DNA of 64,000 bases, taken from the NCBI GenBank assembly GCA_037127315.1, contig JBBBDQ010000347.1:689501-753500 (forward strand), written 5' to 3'. The translations under genes and the position numbers were made by a program. This stretch comes from Ascarosepion bandense (lineage: Eukaryota; Mollusca; Cephalopoda; Sepiida; Sepiidae). The notes beneath the pieces are model-generated. The model was not told the origin of the DNA and did not search any database. It saw nothing but the letters and a program-made list of their open reading frames with translations. How positions within the stretch are numbered: the stretch's first letter is position 1; every line of letters begins with the position of its first letter. Below, piece by piece: positions 20,554 to 30,619 of the stretch.

Positions 20554-20675
20554 AAAATGTATGTATTGATGCAGCAGGGGAAAAGGAAAGTCTCGGTACA
20601 CCAGTTGATAAAGGAAGTCTCGTTGCAACGGCAGAAAAGAGAAATACCCCTGAGGCAGCAGAAGTGATATATCAT
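18306..20675 (-). CDS. LINE-J endonuclease/reverse-transcriptase ORF (789 codons, ends at a premature stop)
   Basis: In this element class the protein nicks target DNA and reverse-transcribes the element RNA at the nick, in the nucleus. Visible motifs, by residue of this frame: endonuclease E60 (in LCETNLD), GDFNAHH at 167-173 and NSDH at 240-243. Reverse transcriptase: ALDISKAFDSV with catalytic D at ~610, AGVPQGSILGP at 665-675, and YADD at 696-699. All catalytic residues of both domains are intact. The first ~44 residues are flank-derived, so the ATG shown is not the original start. The frame ends at TAG about 150-200 codons before the family C-terminus, whose continuation is at 17779-18278. 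Confidence 0.85.
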   Translation of the reverse strand: MIYHFCCLRGISLFCRCNETSFINWCTETFLFPCCINTYIFYSVEALLQNNSPDILALCETNLDPSIPSSEFYVPGYLPLFRKDSNVHMHGLGVYVIEHLPLARVTSLESLDQPFMYFRLSLLSSVSYLFFLYRSPSSSDCSELYSISDNMDKTISSHPSAHIFVFGDFNAHHIKWLENSVTDLAGVHTFNLSISQSLTQVVDFPTRFSNSPNGRDSLLDLCFTSTPNSCSTRQLCPLGNSDHAVVSVCISFHSTSTQETQTNRISYDYQRADWDSFREFLCDVPWNNVFSLPIEDCASEVSSWVKAGIYGFIPARKFQLKSHWSPWFSPAFPAAIAHRNHFFRLYRSHVSDQSRRLFASARNKCKKILKDAKILFAARMKQRIASSKFGTKDYWRLCNRVLRKSRSSIPPLINEFEVLTSSADKAECFAHSFSTNSTLDSSGIHTADFPSRNETQLNDLHITPSLISSIISKLDPHKVSGGDGIPIIVLNNRAPEHSSILSKLYNLCLSSSCFPACWKSSSVVPIFKNTGEPSDPANYRPISLLPIFSKVFEAIINAEVVHHLTVHGLLSEKQYGFRFTRSTANMLKTITEYICQALDKNGEALTFALDISKAFDSVWHAGLLRKLRSYGITGLLLDLIRSFLSNRTLKVVLNGHASQDYTTNAGVPQGSILGPTLFLIYINDLSDVIRSQVGMYADDTTVYVRLDQKSGVGDKANLAAELEKDLQSVVDWGKEFLVKFNSSKTELMSINHHRQPHLPLISLEQACLPESKSLRLLGVTLSADPKWND

Positions 20676-20690
20676 TTTATTTTTCCTCTA
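20554..20690. repeat. Imperfect GCAGCAG-rich block flanking LINE-J (right)
   Basis: Matches the block at 17446-17615 (GAAGTYTCGTTGCARCRG, then AGAAAA). See the entry for the left flank. Confidence 0.45.
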
Positions 20691-21031
20691 TCTTCGCTAA
20701 TTGAGATAACATTCAGAGTATTGAAAAACTCGACTTTGAAGTGGACATTGCTAATATGTTGTTAGGTAAAGATAGTTTGTCATTGAAGAAAAATATAAGA
20801 ATTGCCAAGCGCAAGGAAAGAACGCAAATACGGCTTAAAGTATAGTTTTTTATACGTATAACACACACACACAGAGAAACGCACATACATACATACATAC
20901 ATACATACATACACAGGCACACACACACATATATATACATCATTTTCATTATTATTATTTAATATATATTTATCTATTATCTTTGGTTCATTTCTTAACT
21001 TTTCTTATCATTGTATATATATGCATACACG

Positions 21032-21076
<45 letters not shown>

Positions 21077-21423
21077 TTCTTCTCCCTTTTTTTATGAAAA
21101 TATTTTTTTGAATCAATAATATTTAATAAACGAAAGTTACTCCCCTCATAACTTTCGTCAAATAAGGCCCCCAAATTATTTAATATTCATTTTTCAACGC
21201 CAATTATTTTGCTTTCTTTTTCGGCTTTGGTATAAACCAAATTAAAATTATACATTTTATTAAAAAAAGATTACATCTTAGATTTATAATTTATAATGAC
21301 CTCAATTAACGCTAGTACCAAAAACTAAATTCATATGTAAAAACTGTCAGTTCATAAATCGTACCTGATGATAGCGTAGTGCATGAGACTCTGAGATGTG
21401 CTTTAGACGTAAGATAATATATC

Positions 21424-21470
<47 letters not shown>
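20691..21470. repeat. Microsatellites and an AT-rich spacer
   Basis: (AC)n and (CATA)n at about 20861-20940, (AC)n(AT)n at 21030-21075, and (AC)n(AT)n at 21427-21470. A 9 bp perfect hairpin (CGAAAGTTA and its complement) lies at 21132-21158. No gene. Confidence 0.7.
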
Positions 21471-21471
<1 letters not shown>

Positions 21472-21694
21472 GGAAAGATTAAGACAGACACGTTATTTCA
21501 TGCTAAATCGGGGATTTGGGCCTATTTCAGGCGAACCATACTCAGCTTCCGTCTTTATTGTACAAAGGATTTTACAAAGGATTTTATTTTGTAAAATCCT
21601 TTGTACAATAAAGACGGAAGCTGATGATGGTTCGCCTGAAAATAGGCCATAATTCAGATTTACCATGAAATAACGTGTCTGCCTTAATCTTCCT
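21471..21694. repeat. Foldback element: ~105 bp inverted arms, short loop
   Basis: The left arm is 21471-21576 and the right arm about 21590-21694. Matching blocks run from the outside in: AGGAA/GATTAAG, CAGACACGTTATTTCATG, GGCCTATTT with AGGCGAACCAT, then GCTTCCGTCTTTATTGTACA and AAGGATTTTAC. The loop is about 15 bp. A few indels in the outer arms show it is not brand new. It directly follows a (CA)n(TA)n run. No ORF. It could be a foldback transposon or a head-to-head duplicated element end. Confidence 0.85.
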
Positions 21695-21809
21695 TATATT
21701 TGCTCTATATGTATTTATATACGTATATATTTAGAGCTCTCTCAGAGAGTTATTCTAACACTGTATGTACAGGATACTCCTTTGGATTCTTCTATATATA
21801 CACTGCATG

Positions 21810-21812
<3 letters not shown>

Positions 21813-21854
<42 letters not shown>

Positions 21855-21970
21855 CGCAGACAGATCTGTTTCGCTGTACCACATCAGTACGGTTAGACAT
21901 CCGATATATATATATAATCTTTGACAGAAGCCTTCCGGCCCCGAAGAGGCCGACCGAAAATCATTTGTAA
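21813..21970. repeat. (TA)n joined to a shared repeat, copy 1
   Basis: (TA)n at about 21813-21850 is followed at once by GTCCGCAGACAGATCTGTTT, a GCTGTACCACATCAGTACGG segment and a GTTAGAC block. The same order follows (TA)n at 30203 and 62519. On the minus strand the family contains a GTTTCAA/ACCCGG-like promoter-box stretch in its better copies, so a tRNA-type SINE is possible. Confidence 0.55.
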
Positions 21971-22139
21971 TTTTAAAAAATGATCTTGAGAGAGAAATAG
22001 ATTATAGATATGTGTTTCAACATACATACAAGAATGTAACATGTATATTCAAACTTCCAGGATGTCATAAAACGTTTAAGAAAATCTAGAGACTCTGACA
22101 ATCAGCGAATTTTACGAAAGTATGTTATTTTGTTTAATG
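21971..22139. other. Short spacer
   Basis: Nothing recognised. Confidence 0.4.
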
Positions 22140-22340
22140 TTCCCTTTATTGTGGGTTCAGTATGTTCGGGTGAACGCAAGTTGCATTCTGCGGGTAGAGC
22201 GGCCGCAAAGTGCAATCTGCGAGGTGGGATCGCGATGTTGTTAAGCACGGCACTGAGTAAAGACGCACATGTTGATGAATTAGTCTGGAGATCGTGGTTA
22301 ATGTTCATCTCGGTTTTATTGAATAAGTTTACTCTTTAGT
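22140..22340. other. Locally GC- and CpG-richer segment, unknown
   Basis: The segment 22155-22300 is clearly richer in G+C and CpG than its surroundings (GCGGGTAGAGCGGCCGC, GGGATCGCGATG). Both strands have ~68-codon frames, with no motif. It might be part of an LTR or an old gene fragment. I cannot decide. Confidence 0.3.
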
Positions 22341-22484
22341 ATTTTAAGATATTTTTATGTAATATTTGTAATTATATCTATGAAAATGTGTCAGTGTTGT
22401 TTACATATTTGTGTACTTTAGACGACAATTTTCTATCGCACCCTGCTTGTGTGTTTGAGAGATAGAGTGTGTGTGTGTGTGTGT

Positions 22485-22515
<31 letters not shown>

Positions 22516-23653
22516 CACGCGTGCGCGCGAGCTTAGACCCGTACATATGCCTGAGTCTACTTTTAATCAAATTTAACACTATAGGGTCACGAAGGAAATC
22601 AAACGCAACGCTGCAAATCTTGGAGCTCTGGTTTCCACGTCACGAAACTGAGCGTGTCATTGGAATAGAGTTACAAAGAATTCTTTAGAAATTCTAACTG
22701 GGTGGAATTCTTGGTTTCAATACCCCACCCCACCGGCACATGAAAATGTTGAAGAATAATAAAAGACAGAACAAACAGAAAGAAAACGAAATGAAACAAA
22801 GGAATTAATTTGTAGATAACGACATCGCAGTAAATTTACCTGGACTTTTGTGATTAGAACGAAAATACTTCAATCTCTTAGAGATCAGCATTTATTAAAT
22901 AAGACATGGCATCCAAGAGCAGACATCAGGGAAATCAAGTGAAGTTAATTCTTTTTCAGAATCAGTGTTGAATGCAATAATAAGCATCCCTTTTTAGACA
23001 TCTGGATGATAGCTGGATTTTTTCGTTAAAAATTGTAAAAAATAGTACATTCAAATAGGAATTATAAAAAATTATGTTTATTAAATCTATTTCTATAAAA
23101 TTCGAGAGATCAAATACCCTAAATGCATATGGACTTAAATAAAACACATATCATAATATCGGAACAATTATTTCAATATTTTGTAGAAAGTGAAAAAAAA
23201 GGACCGCACGTTCAAATTGATGCCGCTTCCTGTTTTCACTGTTCCAAATTCTATTAAAAGTCTTTTTGTAAACTTGCAGAAATTGATTGATCCAACCCTA
23301 TATTGAACAAACGATAAAATGCATGCCGTAATATCTAATTCTATATCTCGAATTTGGTTAGTACAAAATAGCAGAAAATTGTGTATTCAAATAAAGATCA
23401 TCCACAGAAAATGTTTTCATAAGGGTGATTTGAAACGATAATAAGCTGATTTTTGAAGGAGTGATGTTAGAGCTGTGAAATATTGAACACTTTAGTTGCG
23501 ATTTTTTTATCTATTAATACCTGCATTGTGTATTTCCAGATAGACTTTAATCTGAAGGTTCAAAGAAGACTTCAAGATTTAACTAGTAGCTTTTGGGGTG
23601 GCAAATGTTGGCACATGTCGCATACCACAGAATCGTTTTGACTGATCATAGTT
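22341..23653. other. Unassigned stretch with one (GT)n array
   Basis: (GT)n at about 22469-22516. The rest is AT-rich with no supported feature. Confidence 0.45.
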
Positions 23654-23955
23654 GTCAGTCAGTCAGTTAAGTGCCATACGTGATACACACTTGGGCGATC
23701 ATGTCTCGAAAGAGACATGAATGACTGGGAAAAAGATTATCCCGGGTTAGGTTGCCATTGCTTTCTGCGGTAGACTGGTTGCCCGACCAAGGCTACAGAA
23801 CCCAATCTGTCCTATTATTTAATCCATAAGTGGAAGGAAGAGACGAATTAATACATTTCCCTTGCGTAAGTGAATGCAAGGAATTTGCAAGGAATTCGAC
23901 TGGAATTCGAACTCAGCTTTCCGATTTCTCGTTCCAAGCCGATGTATACGATCCA
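23654..23955 (-). mobile_element. tRNA-derived SINE, near full length
   Basis: Minus-strand order: tRNA-like head (about 23955-23880, with GAATTCGAACTCAGC as the complement of the B box), a middle segment with a small GAATTTGCAAG duplication, the GGTAGACTGGTTGC block (complement), the 3' hairpin ATGTCTCGAAAGAGACAT, and the tail (CAGTCAGTCAGTT at 23654-23668). The extreme 5' end is degraded. Confidence 0.85.
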
Positions 23956-24795
23956 TTTCCTATTACTTTCAAAGTTTGCTTAAAAAGGTGCATTCTCATG
24001 GCAATTATACAGCAAATCACGGATAGAAATGAGATCCAAAATATTATTTTTACTTCTATCATGTCGGACCGAAACATCGTAGCGATTTGAGTACACAGGC
24101 TTCAATAAGTGCTCATGAATGGTGTATTTTGACAGATTGATTGTTCTACTAATTCTCAGTCAGTATTTTAATTTGTTCGTCATATGTAGTAAATGGTTTG
24201 CCTTGGCGTTCTTTATCAATATAGTTGCAATCACCAACTCTAAATTGAGTGAACCACTAAACTTAGCTAAAGCGTCTTCCCTGTACAAAACAAATAATTT
24301 TGTTGCTTGCTTAGCATTTTTATCTTTACGTTAATAAAAAAAGTAATTTTAATTTTTCTTGCTCATGAGATATTTTGAAGCATGCTTTAATCAGAAAAGA
24401 AATCATGTGATATCCATTGATCAATCTGACCAATTCTATGCTATGAATGACTAAAAATCAATTATATATTTGAAGAGAAATTGATATATAAGTTTCTGTA
24501 TGCGATAACAATGCTAAGAAAATTAATATTAAAATGGAAAAAAGAGATTGTAGTGAACAAATCTAGATTTAGATTTTAAATTCAAATACTAAGCAGTTAC
24601 TAATTTATCTTGTTAGAAATTAAAAAAGACTCTAATTTACAAACATTGGTTAGCACACACACAAACGCAAATCCAAAACAAAACTCATGAAATTTCCCAC
24701 ATTGATACAAAATGTTTTTCGACCAATAGAAAACTAGAAAAAAAATCTAAAAACAAAATTCAAATAATCTTTATTTATCAAAAAGAAATTCTTTT
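23956..24795. other. Unassigned AT-rich stretch
   Basis: No supported feature. The 71- and 86-codon plus ORFs have no motif, and the first overlaps the SINE. Confidence 0.4.
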
Positions 24796-24975
24796 ACGGA
24801 CCTTTTGGCGACCCGGCGCGAAATTTGTTCGTCGTCTAATAGTAAGGCCAGAATCACATCTGGGAATGAATTCCCAAATCAACTTTTTGAGCCCAACAAA
24901 CAAAATAAAAGACGGAAAGCTCGCCTGTTGCAAGAGAGATTGAGGCGAGTCTATTAACCAGTCCCATGACAAAAA
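24796..24975 (+). mobile_element. Possible LTR-retrotransposon leader with primer-binding site
   Basis: TTTTGGCGACCCGGCGCGAA at 24803-24822 has the look of a tRNA primer-binding site (TGG at its 5' end, the complement of CCA), directly after an A/T-rich stretch that could be an LTR 3' end. The next 150 bp are richer in G+C than the surroundings. The 7-base TGGCGAC is shared with the stronger LTR/PBS case at 53326. I do not see LTR termini or gag, so this remains tentative. Confidence 0.35.
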
Positions 24976-25589
24976 TCAAGCAATCGTTATTATTATTTCT
25001 CCCTGACTTCTTTATTTTCACAGTTCATCCATCTGCCTTTTCTTATACTTGATAAGAGAACGGAAACCTCTTAAGACAGCGAATACTTCAAAGACACTCA
25101 TACTCAACGATAACGCTTATACATTCATTCCTGCTTACATAAACATACACCCATTCTTGCAAGGAGTACATTTTAACGATCTGGTATCAACCAAAATACA
25201 TTAATTTTATTTATGAAAAAAAATTAATGGATTTATATGTATATAAATTGTTGTTTCAATTTATATATTGATTTTCTTGTTTTACGCCCACCTTATGGTG
25301 GGCTATCTAACAAGGCCAAATCAAACTAATCTCTCTCAACACACATGACGATTTTTGTCCTCTATGACGATCTCGAAAAAATGCGATGTTTTAAGTGGCT
25401 TTAATTTATGTTTAAAAGTGATATTAAAAAATTTATAAATTTCATATTTCAGCGACTCCAATATTTTTCTGCCCATCTTACTGATATATGATTTTAGTCT
25501 GATGAAGTCATAAAATTTTCAAATGTTTTTTTTGTTAATTTGTCATTAATGCTCTGAATAGTGTTATAAGCAACTGCATATGACGTTCA
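24976..25589. other. Unassigned stretch
   Basis: No supported feature. Confidence 0.4.
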
Positions 25590-25901
25590 CCTATACTTGT
25601 AGTGCAATGGACATCAGCGCGGAATAGAAAATCGTTAGTGCCGAGTTCGAATTCTAGTCAAATTTGTTGCATTCACTTATGTGCAAATACCCATCTGAAA
25701 GGTATAAATCCACCCCGTTTCCTTCAGCTGTGGGCTAAACAGGAGAAAAGAATCGGTTTTAGAGTCTTGGTTGGCAGCCAGTCTACCGCAGAAAGAAATG
25801 GAAAGCTACCACGTGACAATCTTCTTCCTAGTCAATCATGATTCGAAAGAGACATGATTGACCAAGTATGTATCACGTATGGCAGTTAACTGACTAACTG
25901 A
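25590..25901 (+). mobile_element. tRNA-derived SINE, full length, plus strand
   Basis: Head TGTAGTGCAATGGACATCAG with a recognisable A box and the B-box segment GAGTTCGAATTC. Then TTGCATTCACTTATGTGCAA, CAGTCTACCGCAGAAAG, a damaged 3' hairpin (ATGATTCGAAAGAGACAT) and the tail GGCAGTTAACTGAC. It lies tail to tail, 9 bp apart, with the minus-strand SINE at 25911. Confidence 0.88.
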
Positions 25902-25910
25902 TATTTTAGA

Positions 25911-26195
25911 TCAGTCAGTCATAAGTGCAATACGTAGTACATATTTTGGCCGATCATCTCTCGAAAGACTATTCCGCAGTAGGTTGCTATTGATTTCTGC
26001 GGTAGACTGGTTGCCAGCCAAGACTAAAGAACCGAGGCTGTCCTGTCATTTAACTCATAACTGGGGGAAGAGACATTAATTTTTTTCCAAAGGATATTTG
26101 TGCGTAAGTGAATGCAAGTAATTCAACTGGAATTCGAACTCATCTCCCCGATTTGTCGTTCCGAGTCGATATCCACCTCTACCAAAACGCACATC
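25911..26195 (-). mobile_element. tRNA-derived SINE, near full length, minus strand
   Basis: Begins with the tail complement TCAGTCAGTC. It lacks most of the 3' hairpin (CTCTCGAAAGACTATTCC joins directly to the next block, a ~20 bp deletion). It ends with the tRNA-like head (CCGAGTCGATATCCACCTC) at about 26195. Confidence 0.87.
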
Positions 26196-26788
26196 TCGAT
26201 CTAAAAGATACCACACCGAAAATTCATAAAAATTGATGTACTGAAATCTTTACCATGAAATTCGGATAACAAAATAAAAACACTCATTTAGATCAAAAGA
26301 AATACTTCCTCTACCTCTGTCAAAACGATAGTGGGTTATTTAGAGCTGTGTTTTTTGTTGTTGTTGTTGTCATAGGTATACAAAAATAGAAAGGGGTGAA
26401 AGATAAGGATGTGTTTTCTTACCGGATCTATTCAGATTATACAGTGATACAATTCTAAGAGAAATAAAATCCTTGCCAGGATTCATCATCGGCGGCTGTA
26501 ATCTCAACAATGGATTGTTGGTTGTTTTGTGTTTATGGCATATCAACTTCGGTGGGTCATTTAATGCCAACTAAATTTTTATTTATTTATTGCTGGTAAT
26601 ACCTTTTTCTTTCATCAATTTATTGTTGTTTTTATATAAGGCTGTGAAAATATTTTTTTTTGAATTTCCAAAATTTTAGAATTCAAGTGTAATCAGTTTT
26701 CACAACTATGATTTAACATTGACGAAGTAAAATCTCGAAACGTAGACATTTTTGCGTTGCGATGTAAATTATATTAATTAAAAAAATG

Positions 26789-26823
<35 letters not shown>

Positions 26824-27782
26824 CGTAATTGAATGTAACGAACTCGGCATGGGTTAGAACTCGGTTCCTTGGTTTCTTATGTAAAGCTTCTATCCCTAAA
26901 ACCACCAGTATATTGTAACGGAAATCTCGCCCGACACGGAAACAGGGAAAATTCACTGGTATTCGGAACGCTCAATAATCATAATCATGTCTTAGCGAAT
27001 TGTCTAGCATTTCGGATTTTGTCTTATCTTTTCATTACTCCCATTCTTGTTTCCAATATTTATTTCGCATTCGTGTTTCATTATTTCTGTTTAGGAAAAC
27101 ATTCCTTAGTTTCGGATGCAAATGTCAAATCAGGATCTCAAAATATATGTTCTGTTGTATCCAAGCGTTTCTCAAAATTCCGTTCTTTATCTCCATGAAT
27201 ATTTTAAGACATCACAGTTTTGATTTTCTTATTCTATCTTTGCCTAAATTTAGATGTTTGGTTTTTATCTTCTATATCGAACTAAGAGCACTGCACATCT
27301 GTTGCTTTCTTTCATCATCCTTCAAAGACACTCATATATGCAAGGAGAATCACATCACCTCTAACACACAATGGATTGGTACAAAACGCATGGGGTTTTT
27401 AAAAGTGGTGTTGGAACAAACGATTCTGTTTGATGAGTGAAATTTCTAAAATAAATAATCATTCAGTAAAATATCGATATAAATGTTTCAATGATACCTC
27501 TGTAGATTGTGCAATAGTTATGTTGAAATTGAAAATACAATCAAATTACTTTCATTTTCGTCATGTGACTCTTTTTATAGTCGCTAATAAGATAAATCTT
27601 TTAAAAACATAAAAATATGTTCCCCTTATTCATAGGTGAGTGTATATTTCGTAAGTGTTTCGCCAGATACAGAAAAAAAATTGACTGAAAAATCACAGAA
27701 CATTCCTGTAGACCAAGTCGTTCACATTGACCAAATTGAAACAAGTTTTAAAATAATCAGAATCATTGAAAATGGGGCATAC
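26196..27782. other. Unassigned stretch
   Basis: (TA)n at about 26795-26820. At 26718-26760 a TTGACGAAG...TCTCGAAACG segment resembles a decayed hammerhead core but lacks pairing partners. The ORF at 27000-27440 (146 codons) is hydrophobic and motif-free. The frame at 27636-27780 has a balanced composition but runs into the SINE, and I do not call it a gene. Confidence 0.4.
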
Positions 27783-28092
27783 ATCAGTCAGTTAAGTACC
27801 ATACGTGATACACTCTTAGGTGACCATGTCTCGAATGACTCAATACTGACTACGAAGAAGATTATCCCGCAGAAGGTTGCCATTACTTTCTGCGGTAGAC
27901 TGGTTGCCGACCAAAGCTAAAGAACTCAATCTGACCTGTTATTTAAACCATAACTGGAGAGAAGAGACGGATTAATAGCTTTCCCAAGGGTATTTGCGCG
28001 TAAGGGAATGCAAGGAATTCAACTGGAATTTGAACTCGGCTCTGCGATTTCTCATTCCGAGCCGATATCCACTGCACCACAACGCACATCAT
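27783..28092 (-). mobile_element. tRNA-derived SINE, full length
   Basis: Tail complement CAGTCAGTTAAGTACC at 27784, GGTAGACTGGTTGCCGACCA in the body, and head complement GCCGATATCCACTGCACCAC near 28061-28080. The hairpin region is damaged (ATGTCTCGAATGACT). It is followed within ~15 bp by a plus-strand SINE body. Confidence 0.9.
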
Positions 28093-28103
28093 GGATGTTC
28101 TAT

Positions 28104-28240
28104 TGCCTTGGCCGGCAACCAGTCTACCGCAAAAGTCAATGGCAACCTACTGCTGGATAATTTTCTGCCCAGTCAGTCATTTCTCTTTCGAGACATGTTC
28201 GCCCAAAGCGTGTATCATGTATGACACTTAACTGACTGAT
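28104..28240 (+). mobile_element. tRNA-derived SINE, 3' half only
   Basis: Starts inside the body (GCCTTGGCCGGCAACCAGTC), keeps CCCAGTCAGTCATTTCTCTT and the terminal GACACTTAACTGACTGA, and lacks the promoter half. It forms an inverted pair with the copy at 27783-28092. Confidence 0.85.
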
Positions 28241-30201
28241 TAATCACAGATATACTCTACATATAATATATGTGCATTGTAAGTCATTTGAAAACTTTAA
28301 ATAATAGAATCTTTATCATATTTGAAGACATCAGAATTTAGCGGAACAAATTGTAACAGTAACATTAATTTTCCACTCCAAAACACAAAATAAAATAATT
28401 CAAAAAAATAAAATCACTAGTTATTTTGAAAACTTATGTTTAGTGAAAAGATCAAAATGAAAACGCTGAAGATAATGGCATGCATAGATTTATTTTATTT
28501 TTTTTAATTATAACTTTTTAATTTTGAGGTCTTATATTTAAAATATGAAAACAAAAAAAAAACATCATTGTTTTAAGCGCCATTCTGTTTCTCTCTGGAA
28601 TCTTTTTTTCTGCATGAAGAGGTTTGTTTGTTATTTCAGTAAATGTTAGAAATTATTCTATCATTCACAAATGAATGAAGATTTTCAAACATTTTGAAGC
28701 TTGTGCATTTTGTTATGTCTAAAATTCTACACAATATCACTTTTTATATATATATATTTTATATATTATAGATATATTATAGTTATTAAAAATCGCCTGA
28801 AGAAACCACTCATGGAGGAAACCAAGGTGGCGAAATAACTCGTTTAAAAATGAAAAATATTCAAAAGTTCTACAATATAATTGTATAGAACACTTTTTAA
28901 TACAAATGTCTACTGGTCTGGCTCTATTGAGAGCAAAAACTAAGTATTAAACATTCAATGTATATATATATATATATATATATACGAACCCACTACATAT
29001 TCTGGTTTTACTACAACCACGCTCTCCAATCCGCCACTTTTCTAATGATAGTTCAATTAAACAACATTTCTTAGTAAAACATAGCTTTGTAGGTAACACT
29101 AGAGAGATTTTAGTCGATGACACAATAATACCCACTCAGTAAAAAGAACCTTCAATAATTGGAGGCCATCTATATTAATTCAAAACAACCCACATTTAAT
29201 AAAATTACATTTCAATCTGGTCACAACGCATTACATTGCATTTATACATATTGTTGTTACAACATATCGGTCTCTCATGAGGTGTGACGGCACAGAACCG
29301 CATTACAAATTTATGAACTGCGTCTGCTATTCGGTGAGTGTTTTCGTCGCATAGCAATATTTTATGTCAACACAAGATAAAATCATTTTTGATGGTGGAT
29401 GTCTTTATGTTATGTTATTTATTTACACCTGAAATTAAAGACAGAAACGATGTTTAGTATGGCTCATGATTAAACATAATAGAAATTCATTGTCTGTTAT
29501 ACATTTATTAACGTACAATATACGCGTACAACATACAACTGTAACAAACTCATTTAAAAAAAAAATAATAATAATCGACGCATTAATAATAAAAAAGCAA
29601 AAAAGCATTCAACCACAACAACTATGAACACGGCTACAAAGTGCTGACTGTGCCCAGGAAAAATTTTTCTATTAATTTAATTACAAATATAAAATAATGT
29701 ACATATTCAATTTAAAAAAAACGACAAAGCAAAACAAAAAACATACTTGATAAGGCCTGATAGAATAACTGAAAGTTCTCGTATATATATATAGAATATT
29801 CTGACAGTTTTTACAGATAATATGTCCAGCAAAGAAAACATTTCAAGCACAAAAAAAAAAAATGAACAAAAGGCTTATTAGCAGTACCTTGTCAGACACC
29901 TTAAACGAAACTAAGATGTCGAGAATTCCAGGTATGGCTAAAGATATATCTATATCAGTATAATGACAGTATGAATAATAATGACAATATGTATAATAAA
30001 GTCAACGGAAAAATTACCTTAGACGACACGTTTCATTAGATGATGGATGTATAAAAAGAAAAAGTAAGGATTTGTTTTTGCAAGAAGTAATAGGAAACAA
30101 AAATAAAACTGTCTAGTTTAATAATTTCGTTAAACTGACAACAATATTTACATTTGTTTGTAAATATTTCTTTCGTTAAGATAAGGATTCTCTATGTTAT
30201 T

Positions 30202-30202
<1 letters not shown>
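28241..30202. other. Unassigned AT-rich stretch
   Basis: (TA)n at about 28961-28984. At 28788-28840 there is a GCCTGAAGAAACCAC...GGTGGCGAAAT segment, a hairpin followed by GAAA like the PLE-type cassettes. At 30015-30050 a short ACGACACGTTTCAT motif (see the findings) occurs. No gene is supported. Confidence 0.4.
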
Positions 30203-30233
<31 letters not shown>

Positions 30234-30345
30234 CATCCGCCGACAGATCTGTTTTGCTGTATCACAGCTCATCAGTACGGTTAGACTCCGATTGCTTTTT
30301 AACCCAGGATTGAAACCCGGAAAATCAGATGAAATTTAGAGAGGA
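30203..30345. repeat. (TA)n joined to a shared repeat, copy 2 (best preserved)
   Basis: (TA)n at 30203-30226, then GTAGTCATCCGCCGACAGAT, TTTTGCTGTATCACAGCTCA, TCAGTACGGTTAGACTCCG, and a GGATTGAAACCCGG stretch whose complement resembles a pol III B box. It matches 21851 and 62549. Confidence 0.65.
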
Positions 30346-30619
30346 AAGAGCAATTTTCAGCATGTCAGGTTAAGACATCCATTGTCAACCCTGTTTAAAC
30401 AAAGAATGAGGAAACGTTCTATTACCTAGTAAAGGAAGTGGTGGGGGAATATTGACTATTATAGGTTATACTAGCGGAATCTTAGAGGTAATTTATTCTA
30501 TGGTATGGGAATTATGTGGCTTGACCATTGGGTTAGTAAGGTTGGTGGGAGGGAAAAGTTAACTGCTTAGCCAAATTAAAAAAAATTCTATTGTGACTAA
30601 TGAAAGAAAAAGATAATTA
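30346..30619. other. Short spacer
   Basis: Nothing recognised. Confidence 0.4.

Noticed and set aside
22140..22340. CpG-island promoter
   Set aside because: The local CpG richness is short and no gene starts nearby. It may equally be a piece of an LTR.
25602..25841. ORFs inside SINEs (also 27994-28224, 42254-42550, 58507-58710)
   Set aside because: The same SINE sequence gives unrelated frames in other copies. SINEs do not code.
28788..28840. CTGAAGA...GGTGGCGAAAT as a hammerhead
   Set aside because: It fits CUGANGA and GAAA, but the first two stem II pairs mismatch and no stem III or stem I partner is seen.
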